Below are positions 1 through 13,225 of a stretch of 64,000 nt of DNA, piece after piece. Both the position numbers and the translations under genes were made by a program. The stretch covers positions 90,028,170 through 90,092,169 of the forward strand of contig NC_134834.1 in NCBI RefSeq assembly GCF_004210375.1, in the 5' to 3' direction. Under the pieces are notes generated by a model that saw only the letters and a program-made list of their open reading frames with translations, did not search any database and was not told the DNA's origin. Position 1 is the stretch's first letter. Every line of letters begins with the position of its first letter. The stretch is from Tachypleus tridentatus. Its lineage: Eukaryota; Arthropoda; Merostomata; Xiphosura; Limulidae.

Positions 1-2530
1 TATTTTTATAGGCTTTTTGCTGATTTGAGTATTTTGTGTTTAATGGCTAAAACGTTGTCAGTGCTATGAAGATAAGAGAAGGAAATATATAATAGCTATC
101 TATATGCTACATATAAGACGGTGTTTTACTGTTCCTGCGGTTTATTTTTTAGCTCTCTGACATGTTAAAGGACTATGGTATGATATTCCGCAATACGTCG
201 TATGTATATATCTAGAATAGTGGCTGGTGAATAACCTTCTTGATATCTACAGATTATTTTGAGGTAGAACAGTCTGTGGCGTTATCGAAAGAATGTATAT
301 TTAATATTTGACGTCCATGACGTGTTTCTGTTAAAAATAACACTAAAACTTTATGTGTTTCGTGAGAATTATACGACGTTCTCAGTGACTGTGTTTTTAT
401 CATGTGTAGATATATGTGTCGTCTGACCAAATCGCTATGTTACAGGTATACTGTTATGCGTGAGTTTTCCTTAATTTGGAAAACGGTATTTAAAGGGTTA
501 ATGACTGATCCTTAAGGAATACCTGTTTTATATTAAATTGTTCTTAATATTCAATGTTAATTCCTACTTCAGTTGTTCTGTTTATGAAAAATTGTGACAA
601 ATCGGGAGGACATCGTGCCAAAGAGAGTCGAACAAGCGTATGTCGTCCAAATATTGTTGCTATGGTAACGTGTGTTTGCGGTTGAAGGCATGAAGTATTT
701 ATTCTCTCACTGTTGTTAGTTAGGTGGTCAGCTGTTTGTCTATCACGTCTGGAACCGTTTTGTATGTTTGATAAGATTCTGTTTCTAGGTGGTACAGGAG
801 TCTAGTCACGATGATGATGTTATTAAAGAAACAAATGAACCGATAGTAGGATGGATCACTGAGTTTATTGTCGGACTTAGCTATTACTGTGGTTATCTCA
901 GTCATCAGAGTGGTTTCCGTGTGTCAGGGATAAGGTTACTAGATATCTTAGAGTTGTCACCTAATATTTTATTTATAAGATTAATAATTCCTTCTTCATT
1001 CGGTTAGTGTTATGAGACTTGTGAGAAATTGTATTGGGTCGTAAAGTTATGTGCCTCGTTTGGATACGAGGTTTTGTGTGACCATAATTGAGAGTTCGTG
1101 AAATAGTTTATTTACTAATTCGTTGTGTAGTTTGTGTAAATGTTGGGAAATTCGGTGTATTGAAGGATTTTTTTCAGGTATTTGGGAAACAGGTTTTGTT
1201 TTCTTTATTCTGTTGTTGAGGAAGGTGACAGAGATATTTAAGTTTCTGACACAATTTACTAGCTTGATTTATTGAGTTGTCTAGTAAGATTAAAAGGTTT
1301 CATAGTTCGATTGTTGTTGTAATTTGATTAGATCTTTCAGTCTGTTATTCTCTTGGTTGGTATAATAAATAGCCAAGGTAAACGACGACTTTCGATAATA
1401 TGTTTATGCATCTCTAGATTAGTTTACAATGATTTAAATTGCATATGGTTTGCTTTAAGGGTGCGGTTTCGTTTATTACCTCCTGAATGCCAGTTGATGA
1501 TGATTGGGCTTCGTCGTCTATGATTTCTATTTTTTTTTTATATTATCCAGGACGTTTACGCAAGAGTTTTGGAAAATTTTTCCCATTTATTATTCTTGTA
1601 TACATAGGACAGAAGAAGTGGATAATTGGGTTGTGAGTTTTTCGTGTATAAATAGAATGAAATAGGAAGATGATCTCATCCTATGTATTAGTTAACTTGA
1701 AATTATAAATATTCTTTAAAATATTTTATATGACTAATGCTATGTCTAAGATGTCTTATGTCCCATCAGTGTGTGTATGTGGAGGCTGATCGTTCTCGAT
1801 ATATTATTATTATAATGTATAAAGTTCCTCAGTATAGTTCCGTTATTTTTACTTGGTTTACTTTAAAAATATGGATGTTTTCACTTTACGTCGCAGATCA
1901 GAAGTATCCTTTGATATTTTGCAATAAAAATTTGAAATATGTTAATATTTGGAATAAATTTAGGTCTTACATGTAGAACGATTAATGTAACTTGTGGAAA
2001 CTTGTAAATAATTTCACAATTATTTTGTTATTTGTAACAATGTTGATGTCGCGAAACTGAACTTTAATGTTGCATATGAAAACGAACTAACTAACTGGTG
2101 TTCCTATTTTGATTTTCTTTGATATTATAGCTTGTTGGAAACCAGTTAGTTTTACCTGAATGTTGATTTGGCATGTCTTCGATCAATATATCCAGCCATG
2201 GACACTCGATCACTGTTTTCTAGATCTCAGTAGAATTCCGCTGATAAGCAGATCTCTTTGTAAAGTTGCGGAATGAATCAGACGGAGCTGGAAGAGAAGT
2301 TTATTAAATAGTCGGTGATAAACCTTTAATGAATCCTTCAACTCTTTTTGTTGTCTTGATTGGTCGGTTGTCTTCATATGATTGTCATTTTAGTGGAAAT
2401 GCGGTTTTGCCCTCTATGCATAAGATATCTGCATTGGTTGAGCCGTTTGTTTCTGTTACTATTGGTCTGTCGTGGATTCTTTAAGTTTGCTTAATAAGAG
2501 AAGTATAGGAATAGATAATATTGGACTTAC
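1..2530. other. No supportable gene; T/G-rich plus strand
   Basis: I see no gene here. Open frames are short and lack family motifs. The plus strand is noticeably T/G-rich, so the minus strand is A/C-rich, as is the coding strand of the LINE at 21.4-29.3 kb. This continues into the minus-strand LINE ORF1 relic that begins near 2.55 kb. Part of the stretch could therefore be decayed minus-strand retroelement sequence, but I could not read endonuclease or reverse-transcriptase motifs in it. A good minus-strand splice-donor-like site (CAGGTAAGT) lies at about 2527-2535, with no gene to attach it to. Confidence 0.4.
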
Positions 2531-2545
2531 CTGGTAGAAGGTGTT

Positions 2546-3470
2546 TTAGGTAATTTCACTGGTTCCAAAGATCCAAAACTTGTTGATATTTAGAGATCCA
2601 TGAAATGAAGATGCAAGTTGTCCCTCACAGTTGATGCATGTCGCTTCTTGTTGATTTTTTTCGCATTGACTGACATGATGTATGCCTCCGAACATGACAA
2701 AGCGTAGTGTGGACTTGAAGGCTTCACGGGTGCGGCACATCGATGGCTGTTTAGACACTGAGGCTGCTGGATAGGATTTATCTACTTCCATGGGGTGTTT
2801 TGGGATCCACAAGGTAACAACGTTGGTCAGTAGACTCTTAGCTTATTATAAATCCTGTAATGACAACTTAATTAGTGTGGATTCCATACCTGTTTTGTTA
2901 GATTTGATCCTTCCAATCCTGATTGGTTTCATTCGTCTATAGTTAATACCAAGTGTGATTCCTCTGATGACGATCGAAGTTCTTTACTGTGAAGCTCCTG
3001 GAAGGTTGTTTGAATTTTTGCTTCCGTTAAAGGCAGGTGACGGCGAGGATTTGAAAAGTATTGGGTGGTGTCATGGCTGATTGGATTTAACGACTATTTT
3101 CCCCATTGGTAGACTCCGTGTTTCGGTGAAATGTATTTCATGGAAACATTTTTTTTTTCCATGGCGTTTTCCAGTTGATAGAGTTGTTGAATAAGGGTGC
3201 TTCGTCGAGTTGTGGAAAAAGAGAGCTGGATGTAGAGATAGACTTGTCTGCGTTGTCAAATTCCGTCGCAGTATCCTGAGAGCTTCCGCAGACCGCTTTC
3301 GATACGGTCCGACGTAAAATGGCAAGTCGTTGCGGCGAAATGAGGATAAGTACTGATGGACGCGTTATCGGCGATGACCGTTTTTCTTCTTTATGACGAG
3401 TGTGTGTTAGAATGTTTAACCATGATAAAAAACTGTTCTTCATAGGTAGAGATAAAATCTTATATATGAG
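2546..3470 (-). pseudogene. Relic of non-LTR retrotransposon ORF1 (gag-like, zinc knuckles), copy 1
   Basis: Minus-strand fragments read as a decayed LINE ORF1. The 3' part (2546-2812) contains a Cys/His cluster around the residues GGIHHVSQC and CINCEG, which matches the second and third CCHC knuckles of Jockey-type ORF1 proteins (GG-x-H-x-x-x-x-C followed by C-x-x-C-x-G). The 5' part (3138-3443) is a Ser/Thr/Arg-rich N-terminal region that also appears in the copy at 34.8-35.7 kb. Reading needs several frame changes and stops intervene, so it is dead. About 175 bp present in the other copy (roughly 35,300-35,475) is missing here. No ORF2 was recognised downstream. The family assignment rests on the zinc-knuckle pattern and on comparison of the two copies. 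Confidence 0.55.
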
Positions 3471-5560
3471 ATAAACGAAGTCTTACCTGTCTTTTACCTT
3501 TTATTAGTGAATGAATATAATACAATATCAATAAATACCAAGTTCAAAATATTAATCAATACCATTCAAATGAGTCAATTCTAAATTAAACTCTCTAACG
3601 TTGGCTCTGCCGTACATAAGGTCTCTTAGAGTTTTAGAACCATTCAGGAGAGACATTGGGTCCATACATTTATGTCACATTAGAAGGCTACCAACTGAAT
3701 GAATGATGTATGATGAACTTACTGATTTATCTCTTTAAATATTTAGACAGATACATATCAGTAACCATATTTAGAGGAAGATGCGATATTTATATATTAT
3801 TCACCACTGCACAAATGACAAAAGAAAAGTCTATATCTTTCTCTATGTATCATGGTCAGTAATATATTTACAAGAGTGAAAATTGCATTATTTCATTACC
3901 TGTTAGCAAATATGTCAGCAAATGCGTATCATAAAAATATATTTTTGTACTGCTATTTCGTATTCTTGGGAAAAGGAAAATATTATTTTAGCCTGTGTAT
4001 ATTGTATATTTTGTTTCTGGATTTTTCTATTAAAAACATAAAATACACTCTAAAATTGGGTAATTACCATTTTTTGATAAGGTTTGAATTCCAATACACC
4101 AGTGGGTCAGCCGTATAAAACAGAAACAAAATTAAATTTCCGTTGTATAAACAGCTTCTGTTTTTACATACATTTAGACTAGTCGATAAATATTCAATCT
4201 TTGAGGAAACTTGGACAATAATATCAATGAGGTTTCAAGTGTAGTCTGAAAACTTACAATTCTAAAATTCGTGGTTTTGTCCTTGTAATTATAAAAGCAC
4301 AAGTAACTCACTATACAGACTTTTTCTTAAGAACAACAACACAAAAAAACGAATATAGGGTTTTTTTCAAGAATAATTATAAATATTTTGAATAACTATT
4401 ATTGAAATTCTAATTCAGTTTGCCGACCTTCTCGTACTGTTTTAAAACTGGTTTATAAAGTGTTTTTAAATTCGTTAAAATTCGCATACTTCTCTATTAT
4501 GTCATTTAACGTGTGATTAGTAAAACAGGTATACTACTTTTCTTTTTTTATCAAGTTGGCAAGTAATAAGTTATTATTTTGCATTTGTTATCAAAATAAC
4601 CAAACTCTGTTATATATATATAACTTTAAAACCTAAAACAAAAACGAGGACTTTTTGTAAAGATATTTTTTTCCGGTAAATATCTGCCAGAGAAAGGGAT
4701 CAGAAAAGTCTACAGGTAGTGAAAGTTCATGTAGATGTAGGTGTTTGTTAGCTTGAGTACTTATATCTGTATATCTATATCTATTATTATAAATGTAATT
4801 TATATTTATATTATTTCACTTCATTTTATTTCTTTATGTCATTCTGGCAAATGGATGTTAAGAATGATAAAAGGTGTTTCCCCACCACAGTGAGTCCTAT
4901 TTCCACAGTCACCTCCAAGACATAGGGTACAATTTATATCCCACGTTTTAGCTTGTACCCTGGAATCCTTTCAATTTGTGTAAAGTTTTTATATTTGTTT
5001 CGGTTTTTTTGTTATAACAAACTATTATAATTATTCAGGCCATGATTTGCTGTTTTTAACGCAGTCCTCACTTTTGATTTTGTTTTAATTTACTTACCAG
5101 TTTTAATATTCTTTTAAAGTATACACTTGTCTCTATGTTGTCTTTAATAACTAAGTTTGTGATCAAAATGATTTATAGACATATATTTCATCAGTCGATA
5201 TTACACTGTAGCTCATGTCAACAATGATATACTCACAAATGTGCGTGTAGACAGTTTCGCCTTCTTGGTAAGCATTTTATGCAACTCTCTCATATAAACG
5301 TTCTAAAACCTGATCAATATTTATATAGAAACTAACGTATTACTAGCAACAGGTATTTTATAAAGTATACTGTTATCACGAAGACTATTTTTGCAATTTT
5401 AATATTTTGTAAGACTCGGTGAAATGATTTTTTTTAAGATTCCAGAATATATGTATTTTAATTTTTTTTTCTGTTATTCTAATTAATCGAAAGATGAAAG
5501 ATTTTGTTGTTTATAAACAAACTGAAAAATGTTGATTGTTTTCTAAACCTTTATTGATTT
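2640..5560. repeat. Duplicated block A, copy 1 (partner 34.8-37.0 kb)
   Basis: About 2.9 kb aligns in direct orientation with 34,795-37,020. Shared landmarks are GCATTGACTGAC at the left edge, CTCACTATACAGAC near 4308 and 36,044, and CACAGTCACCTCCAAGAC near 4907 and 36,369. Copy 1 has roughly 0.6 kb around 3720-4290 and 0.26 kb around 4625-4885 that copy 2 lacks. The block includes the LINE ORF1 relic and about 2 kb on its 5' side. It could be two insertions of one element with a long 5' region, or a segmental duplication. Confidence 0.7.
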
Positions 5561-8025
5561 TTAATATCAACACAAATTCCTTTTAAGAAGCTTCTCAGTT
5601 CCTCAGCTGGAGGCTTGACGACTTAAAACTAAAATACATGTTTGATACCCTTAATAAGCATAGTACAGTTAGAAAACACAAAATCAAACATTATTATTGA
5701 GAAACGTTAACACTTCTCATCTAGAGCATACAAAACTTTGTACATTCATTACAAGAGACAAAGCTGAGTTTTACAGAGAAAGTTATTAACATGAACCTGC
5801 ATGAAAAAAATTTTGTTCTTTTTAAACAACCGAACTTTACGTAGTGAGAAAACACAATCATCTGATCCATCAATGTCTATGTTTTCTTACTATGAGTTCA
5901 AGAAAAGTGATTTAGAAATTTTAATAATACGTTCGGTTCTATCGATTAAGAAAAATACAATAACTTAATTTGATCATTTTGGCCTTTGCTATCTTACTTA
6001 GAAAAGTGGTGCAATTTTCTTTTGATGAATTTGAATAAGGACTTATCCATCGTGTTATTTTTTCGTCATTGTTGGCGATGCAGAATCTACCAAACGTAAT
6101 ATTAAAATATACCTTTTTGGAGTACCACTTTCTATGCATTGTGTTTAGAGAAGGTACCATTTTGGTAAACAACTCAATTGCTTTATTAATATAGCCACGT
6201 AGAAAAAAATAACATAGTGTTAATATTTTTATTGGGTTCTGTACTAAGTTTGTCATCATAATTCTTTTTGATTTGAAAGAATACAAGTTTACAATAGTGA
6301 ATTTCATTTTATTATAAATATGTCGTATTTATATTGTCTATTTTATTTCCATTATTCACACACACACAAAAACATATATATACATATGCGGTTCTCTATA
6401 CACTTAAATTTGTTGTAAACTTTTGGAAAGTTAAAAACTACTACTAAGGCAATGTGTTATGTTAAAATAAAGGAACGAATCTGTTTCTGTGGTGTTAACT
6501 TCAACCTTAAATATTGTTCTTTGATAGAATAAATTAATTTTACTACTTTACCAATAATTCACTTAAGTCTATCATTAAATCGTTTTTGGAACCAGAAAAT
6601 TCAGTTAATCATAACGAAACCGCTTCACAGTAATTTCATTCACCAATCACAATCTTGATCGTCTTCAAATATGTCAGTTTTACTGTAAATAGAATAAAAA
6701 TGGTATAAAACAGGTAACAGAACAGCTATATGAATTGTAAAGGTTTACTTTGGTAACTACAACTTTGTGTAAGTGATGTCTGTAATTTTATGACATCTGT
6801 AGAGAAAGTTCAGTTTTCTTTACCGAACACATGGTAACGAGAATCAGTAATATTTTCACAAAATCAGTAATTAAAATTCACTGGTAACTAATTATGTGAA
6901 TTTGGTTCGTTTCATGGACCAGTAGTGAAAATAATAATATTCGTCATTTGTGATGTATATTTTGAATACACTTTGTTGTAGATGGTAAAGCAAACGCTAT
7001 TTGGTAATAAGAATCGTTTCCATAGTAGTTTTAATATTCATCATAAAATGAAAAAAATATAACTTAATTGTATTTTATAAAACCAGTATCAGTACAGATG
7101 TAAGAACAGTAAGAAGTTATTTTAATAAATCATATCTAATGTTTATCATTTCGTTTTACAGAACATCATTTCTACTCGCTCATCACATATCTGTAAGTTG
7201 AAAAAAACTTCGCGTGGTGTACAATGCATGTGCATGTTCGAGCCTGAGTGAATATATACATAGGTAGAAAATAGACTCTAATGAAGATGGAAAATTTGGA
7301 TTTACGTAACAGTGGCAGGTACACAGATGATGTGATAAATATTAAGACAATGCTTTCTTGAAGGAGTGTGCTATGTATAGGTGTTGGGTTCAGAGCTTAT
7401 TCAGTTTCTTGACAGTTTGTAAATAATCACTCTTTCTACATTGGATTGGCTTACCGTGGGTTCTAGGGTGTTTATCAGATTTCACAGTTACTATCACTAT
7501 AATTTTCACATCTGATTGCTTTACAGACACATTATATAATAAAGTTCTAAACCTTTTTAAAAACGTTTGATGTAACTTAAACAGTTATTTGCGTTTGGGA
7601 ATGGACAGGAAATAACTGGTTTCAAAGAAAGTATGACATATACATGAAGGAAGAATAATATTCTTCAACCAACATAATATTATGTGTTGCACATACAATT
7701 CATTTAGTTAGATTGAAAAAAATGGTTGTCAATTAAAATATCCAAATGTTATTTTGTAACTGCAAAACATTTTTATGATCTCTATGGCTATATTTGTTGT
7801 TGAAACTAATTAAAAGAGTTCAAATTGTTAAATATGATATTTTTTCTATGAAATCGCAAGAGTTGTACATGATAGATAACAATAACTCAACTTAAATTTG
7901 CATTAAAAATAAGAGTAAAGTATCAAAGCTTCAACATATGAACATGTGCAGCATTCTTTTATAAAAAGATTTGCAAAGACAGAAAATGGTGGTCCCTCAA
8001 AAGTGCCAAAAATATTGAAATATAG
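5561..8025. other. No recognisable gene; one unassigned 122-codon frame
   Basis: AT-rich sequence. A minus-strand frame of 122 codons (5939-6307) is the longest here. It has no recognisable domain, no homopolymer-free codon bias I can argue from, and no splice context, so I do not call it a gene. A short (CA)n tract lies at about 6356-6369. Nothing else is supportable. Confidence 0.35.
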
Positions 8026-8031
8026 ATAAAA

Positions 8032-8640
8032 GTGGTCTTTGCAAATTACTTATACTTATTGTCTAAGATTTGTTTTATTGTTTGTTTTAATTTCGCGCAA
8101 GGCATAAGAGGGTTATCTGCGCTATCTATAAGACTAGAGGGAAGGCAGCTTGTCATGACCACCAACTGCCAACTCTTAGACCACTTTTCACCAACGATTA
8201 CTAACTTTATAAGGCCCCCACAGCTTAAAGGGCGAGCATGTTTGTTACAGCTTGGATTCGAACCCGTGATCCTCAGTATTTGGTAATGAATTTGATATAC
8301 ATGTGTTTACGTTATCAAATATATTAGAATCAGCTTACTGCTAGTTATATAATTAACAAAAAATAGATATGCTACATCAGAAAAAGATAAACAATTTATT
8401 ATTATTAATTAAAAACAAATAAATAAAAACATCGAAACATAAAGAGTAAAGTAGCCCGTTTTCCATTTTGAAGGATTCTCTCGTCATACACAAATACCTT
8501 TCAGGAAATACAATAAAACCTAAAGATATCAAAAAAATACTTTCCTATTATATGAATTTTTTTGAGGTATAATTGTTATTACTGTAAACGCTGTAAGGCC
8601 TGGTATTTGTGAAAGGTATAACTTATCAGTTTTCTTCTGT
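8032..8640. repeat. Duplicated block C, copy 1 (partner 32.9-33.5 kb)
   Basis: This segment aligns directly with about 32,935-33,510. It begins with a shared degenerate SINE, then shows the common strings TCAAATATATT, CTGCTAGTTATATAATTAA and AGTAGCCCGTTT. Similarity fades after about 8640. It lies just upstream of the first receptor gene, whereas the partner lies downstream of the second, so the duplicated units have been rearranged. Confidence 0.7.
8087..8283 (-). repeat. tRNA-Thr-type SINE, degenerate
   Basis: A decayed copy of the SINE seen best at 38,833-39,114, here reversed. It has the tail (AATTTCGCGCAAGG), the body (AGACTAGAGGGAAGGCAGCT, then GCCAACTCTTAGACC) and a truncated tRNA-like head with the B-box GATTCGAACCCGTGA. 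The head ends after the T-arm region, so the 5' terminus is lost. The same insertion is present in block C copy 2, so it predates that duplication. Confidence 0.8.
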
Positions 8641-9119
8641 AGATTCCTTATTGTTATTGTTAATTTTCTAAGTTTCACTAAATTAAACCCTCCAAATGTT
8701 ACATTTTCTTAACCATCTTTCTTAACCATTTTCATTGTTAAACATCCGTACTGGAATATATAGAAAAAGAAAAAAAATAGAAAAATTGCTTTCAAATTTA
8801 GTACTTTAAATAACATTAACAGAATACTTAATAAAAGAAGATAATCATATAAAGTCTTAAACAGAAAAAACTAAAGAATATTTCCCAAGTAAACAAAAGC
8901 GTTACCTCGTTAATATTACATTTTGCTCGTCGCAATTATGTACACACAGTTTATGGCACTTGACATTTATGAAAAGACTGTGTTACAATATATAGTTCTT
9001 TTGTTTATATACGTTGGAACTAATAAAAGGCTTAGACTAATCGAAAACACCTCTTTCTCATGTAAACCAGCTTTAGGTACGTTATTACTAAGTGAAGGTT
9101 CTGTTATCTTCCAATAATT

Positions 9120-10483
9120 ATGGGCTTGATTAGTCGAATAATTCAATCAAATCAATTCCATGTTAGGCCGATATCGTCTGTTAGTGTGGACATGGTCAGC
9201 GCAAGAACTCAGTCGATTCAAGAACATGAGATGGTACAATCGTCTGTCGGTACCGACCTAGTCAGTTCTAAATCTCAGTCATATGAAAAACCTCAAGTGA
9301 GACAAGTTGTCCCGTTTTATTTTCTATTGATGTGCTCTTTGAGAATCTTGGGTTTTGATCTTCAAAATTTATCCACAGAACTTTCGGTTCAACGAGGATG
9401 TGGAAAATATTGTAAACTAAGAAAGTTTTGGAACATCATAACAGTTGTGTATGCTGTTTATAACTTAGGTTATAGTATTTCTCTTTGTGTCATCCACAGT
9501 AAAGATGAGTTTTTGTTGTATATGTCCTGGATTTTAAGAAACGCTGGTTCTTTTCTTACTATGATTATTTTTTTGAGAAATAAACAAAAGATTGGACACT
9601 TGAGTAAAACTATAATCAAAAACATGATGTTCGCGGATAAAAGTCAATTATTGGGTTTAAAGAAATTATGCTTGTGTTCTGTTATCAGTGGTTGGATTTA
9701 TGTAATCCTATTTTTCACAACCGGATCGCTGAGCCTACTATCGAAATATGACTTAGACGTTATTCTAGAAAAAAGCTATTTTGGTATGTCAATTAAGAGT
9801 TTCAACGGAAAATGTTTTGTTTACCTTTTTCTCCTTCTAAATTATGCCATGTACAGTATTGTTGTCTTGGGAACTCTTGTGTTTGTTCCAATATTTTATA
9901 TTTATCTTTCTGTAGCAGTAGAAATATGTTTTAGAAAGTTTAACCGTAGAATTGAAAAGCTGACGAAATCTAAAGAACCCATTATTTTGGAACACATTAA
10001 GGAACTGTCACTTAAACACGACAAGCTACGAGAATTGGTAGACCTGATGAATATTTGTCTGTCATTCGCTCCCTGGTTTGGTATAGTCTATTACTGTTGG
10101 TCACTAGCTTAGAAGTAACATATCTACTTACAGTTTCATCGACTTGGGAACTTTATTGGATTTTTGAAATTTTTGTATACATTCATCTTTGGCTGATATT
10201 TCTGGGAACAACTATTTCAGCGGGAAAACTTTTCAAGACGTCACAATTGTCTGTATTTCTCATTCAACTGTTAGCGAGGAAAACTAATGTTACAACTCCT
10301 TTTCATACTTTTTTCCACGTCCAAATGCTGGAGAAGCAAGTTTGTGGTCCTGTTTTTCTTATGGCAGGAGGATGTCTTACTATATCAGAAAAACTTATTT
10401 TATCTGGTTTTGGTGTAGTTTTCACCTATACTGTGTTATTAATTCAGCTAACGCCAAAAGCTTTAGAACAAATTACTGGTTAA
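9120..10483 (+). pseudogene. Gustatory-receptor-like 7TM chemoreceptor, single exon, one frameshift
   Basis: Insect-type chemoreceptor (7tm_7/Gr family): ligand-gated cation channels of sensory neurons, N-terminus inside. Hydrophobic segments are spread along about 455 residues. Near the C-terminus is the Gr signature, read as TYTVLLIQL (consensus T-Y-five hydrophobics-Q). The N-terminus has two 22-residue repeats (residues 18-61). The frame is open from ATG 9120 to about 10,070. It then needs a -1 shift to continue through VWYSLLLLVTSLEV to TAA at 10,483. At the shift this copy reads TCCCTGG, whereas the paralogue at 30 kb reads TCCCCTGG, so one C is missing. There is no intron. It is either a recent pseudogene or an intact gene with an assembly error. 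The start is chosen as the first ATG after an in-frame stop; M25 is an alternative. Confidence 0.8.
9171..9302 (+). repeat. Two 66-bp in-frame coding repeats at the receptor N-terminus
   Basis: Two adjacent 66-bp units encode 22 residues each: one starts ISSVSVDMVS, the next QSSVGTDLVS. Both carry TCGTCTGT early, GTCAG in the middle and CTCAGTC later. The paralogous gene has three such units at the same place. The repeats precede the first hydrophobic segment, so they lie in the predicted cytoplasmic N-terminus. Confidence 0.75.
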
Positions 10484-10489
10484 AAGCGA

Positions 10490-12955
10490 TTTATTTATAT
10501 ATGCGTTCACGAAATATCTCTAGACTGAATGAATAAAAAACAATTAGAAATACTTAATAGAAATTTTATGTATTTCAATTACATTAAACAGTGTTTTCAT
10601 ATATACACAATTTAAATCCGTAACGATTAACGAGAAGTCAGATTTTGAGCAACGCTTATTTTTTCTTACATGCAATTTGAATTGCCTGTGAAAATGTTTT
10701 TCACATAATTTTTGTGTGTTAATTGCTTCTTGACAAAACAAATATTTTCAAAATGAGAGACTCCGTTAAAAATAGCACACTTCTTAGCAAGAATTAATTG
10801 ATTTTGAACTTGGATCCCATCTATTTTCTGGACTGTGAAAGCTTTGTGGTTCAGACGTACGACACGCATCGTTCGTGTCACGAGTTAGAATTCCTTTGAA
10901 CGAATAGGCTTGTAATATTTTGACCTATGGGCTTTCTTTTATGTTGATCAGTTCCACATTATAGTGTGTAACTTATAATTTGCATTAACTGGTGTTAACG
11001 AGCTGCTTTCGTTTGAGTTAGTAGTCATTGCTAAATTGGTTGGAGCAGGTAGCCTTGGTGTAGTTTTGTATAGAAGCATGGATGTGCATGTACATTAGTA
11101 TGGGTTAACGAAAGGGACACATAAATACATTATGTCCATCTGGTGTACATGTGATAATGCACTGCCTGCTCATCAAAATAAGGACCATTTATTTTACATG
11201 TAAATTTAAAATAATGAGTGTGTTACACACATTACTTATTAGTTACATTATCTTTGATTTTGTACTTGGATCTTAAAAGTTGTATTACGTTTGGTGTCTA
11301 TTAGAAATAGTCAAACGAAGAAATACCTAAAATCATGTATTTTATAATTAAATTGACATAGTTCACAGTTTTCACTGTGCATAAATTTTGTTGTTAACAA
11401 ACTAACGTTAAAGCCATTTTTACATTACGTTTCGCTACCAGTTGTAAGAGTGGTTCATTTTATTCCTCTACTAAAATCTTTTCCCAACTATATTCATAAA
11501 TCTTTGTCAGAGATGACAGTGTATTTAAACAAAACTTTAAAACACATGTACGTAAAAAAGGAAATTGGTGAATAATTCGAAATATATCCATAAGAAATAG
11601 AACCACTGTAATTAGAAATGAAGGTGTATCTTAAAGTAAAATTTCTTGGTTGAAAAATTCACTATGAACCAATGCAATCTTCTCTGTCAACTAATTTTCT
11701 ACGAATGGTTTAATCTATACAACGTTATGATTTTAGAACTATCATATATTTGTAAATTTTTTATGTTACACATTATTCATTGAATCCTTAAAATAAGAAT
11801 AATTTTATTATTAGTTTTTTTTTCATATTTACTTTATATATACTACAGTGTAATTACTAAATGTTTTAAGAGAAAGGTTTTATAGTAAATTGTGCACGTT
11901 ATACAGCTCTTCTGAAACTTATTACCTATGAATGTATGCATTTTTACTGTTTTCACTGCTATACTGTAACAACAACAAAGAATTATATTTTTTAACATAA
12001 GGACCAAGAAGCAACTATCAGTGTGTATATAGACAGATATATACAGTAGACATTATTTACTTTCTAATCCTTTGATCTGACCACATAGAAAGATCCGACA
12101 TGAAACAGCTGTCAGTCTACCGTGAATTTGACCGATATATGGAAAGCCAGTTAAACAACGTGAAGGTATAAAACATTTAATGAGTGTTTCAAAGTGAGAC
12201 ATAATGTTCGATTGTGTTCGGAAGTTTTTGACTAAGAAGTATAAAAGAATATGTGTGTACAGCAGTACCGATTTTGTATTGATTGTATGGAATGAAGAAA
12301 GTTAATCATCAGTAATAAATCCAACATTTATATGACAATTTCTGGGTATTATCTACACTCTCAAAGTGCAATCTGAATTTCAAAATGTTGAGCGTATTTG
12401 TTACTTTCTATCTGAAATGAACCACTAATCGCGTATCCTCGAATTTACAGTTCAATCACTCTCACCACCAGACAACACCAGAAAAGTGCTCACGTAAAAA
12501 TATTGCTAGTTTCTACAAATTTTAGTATGTAAGTTCCCATAGTTTGTAATTTGAAACAATTCTTAATGTTCGAATTTATTTGAAATAGATAAATGTTTTG
12601 ACTTGTTAATTAGCAATAGATTTCAGAGATCTGAAATGAATTTGTGACTGTCACACAAAAGCGGCTTTAAAGAGAGAAATAAAAATTATTTTACCACCTA
12701 AAATTTAATTTTTGTATTTAAATTTACAGGAGAAAAGTAAATTACTTGAAACCAAATATTTGTGTTGGAAAGAAGTAATAACACCATTTATTGCTTCATT
12801 GAAAATAATTTAACCTCCATTCATCTGTAATATTACAATTCTTTCCTTGAAGTCGATATTGAAGTAAATAAAGGATAAATTAATTGATTTCATTGTTGAG
12901 TAGTTTACTGACTTTAATTTCTCTATAACATCACATGACCTGTATGAATATTTGT
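10490..12955. other. 3' flank of receptor gene; no gene seen
   Basis: AT-rich sequence. An AATAAA at about 10,533 lies 50 bp past the receptor stop and could serve as a polyadenylation signal. The string TTGATTTTG(A/T)ACTTGGATC occurs at about 10,799 and 11,254, and a relative (TTGATTTTGTACTTGAGA) at 31,774 follows the second receptor. These are the only hints of shared downstream sequence. No coding region is supported. Confidence 0.4.
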
Positions 12956-12959
12956 GTCT

Positions 12960-13225
12960 TGGTTTGTTTCTCAATTTCTTCCAAAGCTACACGAGTACAA
13001 TGTGCGCTATCCCTCCATATTTTATTTCTGTAATACTACAGCGAAAGCAACAAGTGATCAACACACACAGCCAACTCTTGCGCTGCTATTTTACAAACTA
13101 ATAGTGAAACTAAACATCACATTGTAATTCTTCCACGGCTGAAAAAAGTTACAAATTGTTCGTGTGGTGGGGATTCGAACCCGCTATCCCCATATTTCGA
13201 GTCGAACACCTGAGTTATATATACA
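12960..13225 (-). repeat. tRNA-Thr-type SINE, old copy
   Basis: A strongly diverged reversed SINE. It retains GCCAACTCTTG, CCACGGCTGAAA and the B-box GGGGATTCGAACCCGC, followed by a decayed tRNA head (TCGAGTCGAACACC). The tail side (CAAAGCTACACGAG) is present at about 12,984. It is the most decayed of the copies here. Confidence 0.7.

Noticed and set aside
5939-6307. 122-codon minus-strand open frame
   Set aside because: No recognisable domain, no matching frame in a related copy, and AT-rich composition allows such frames by chance.
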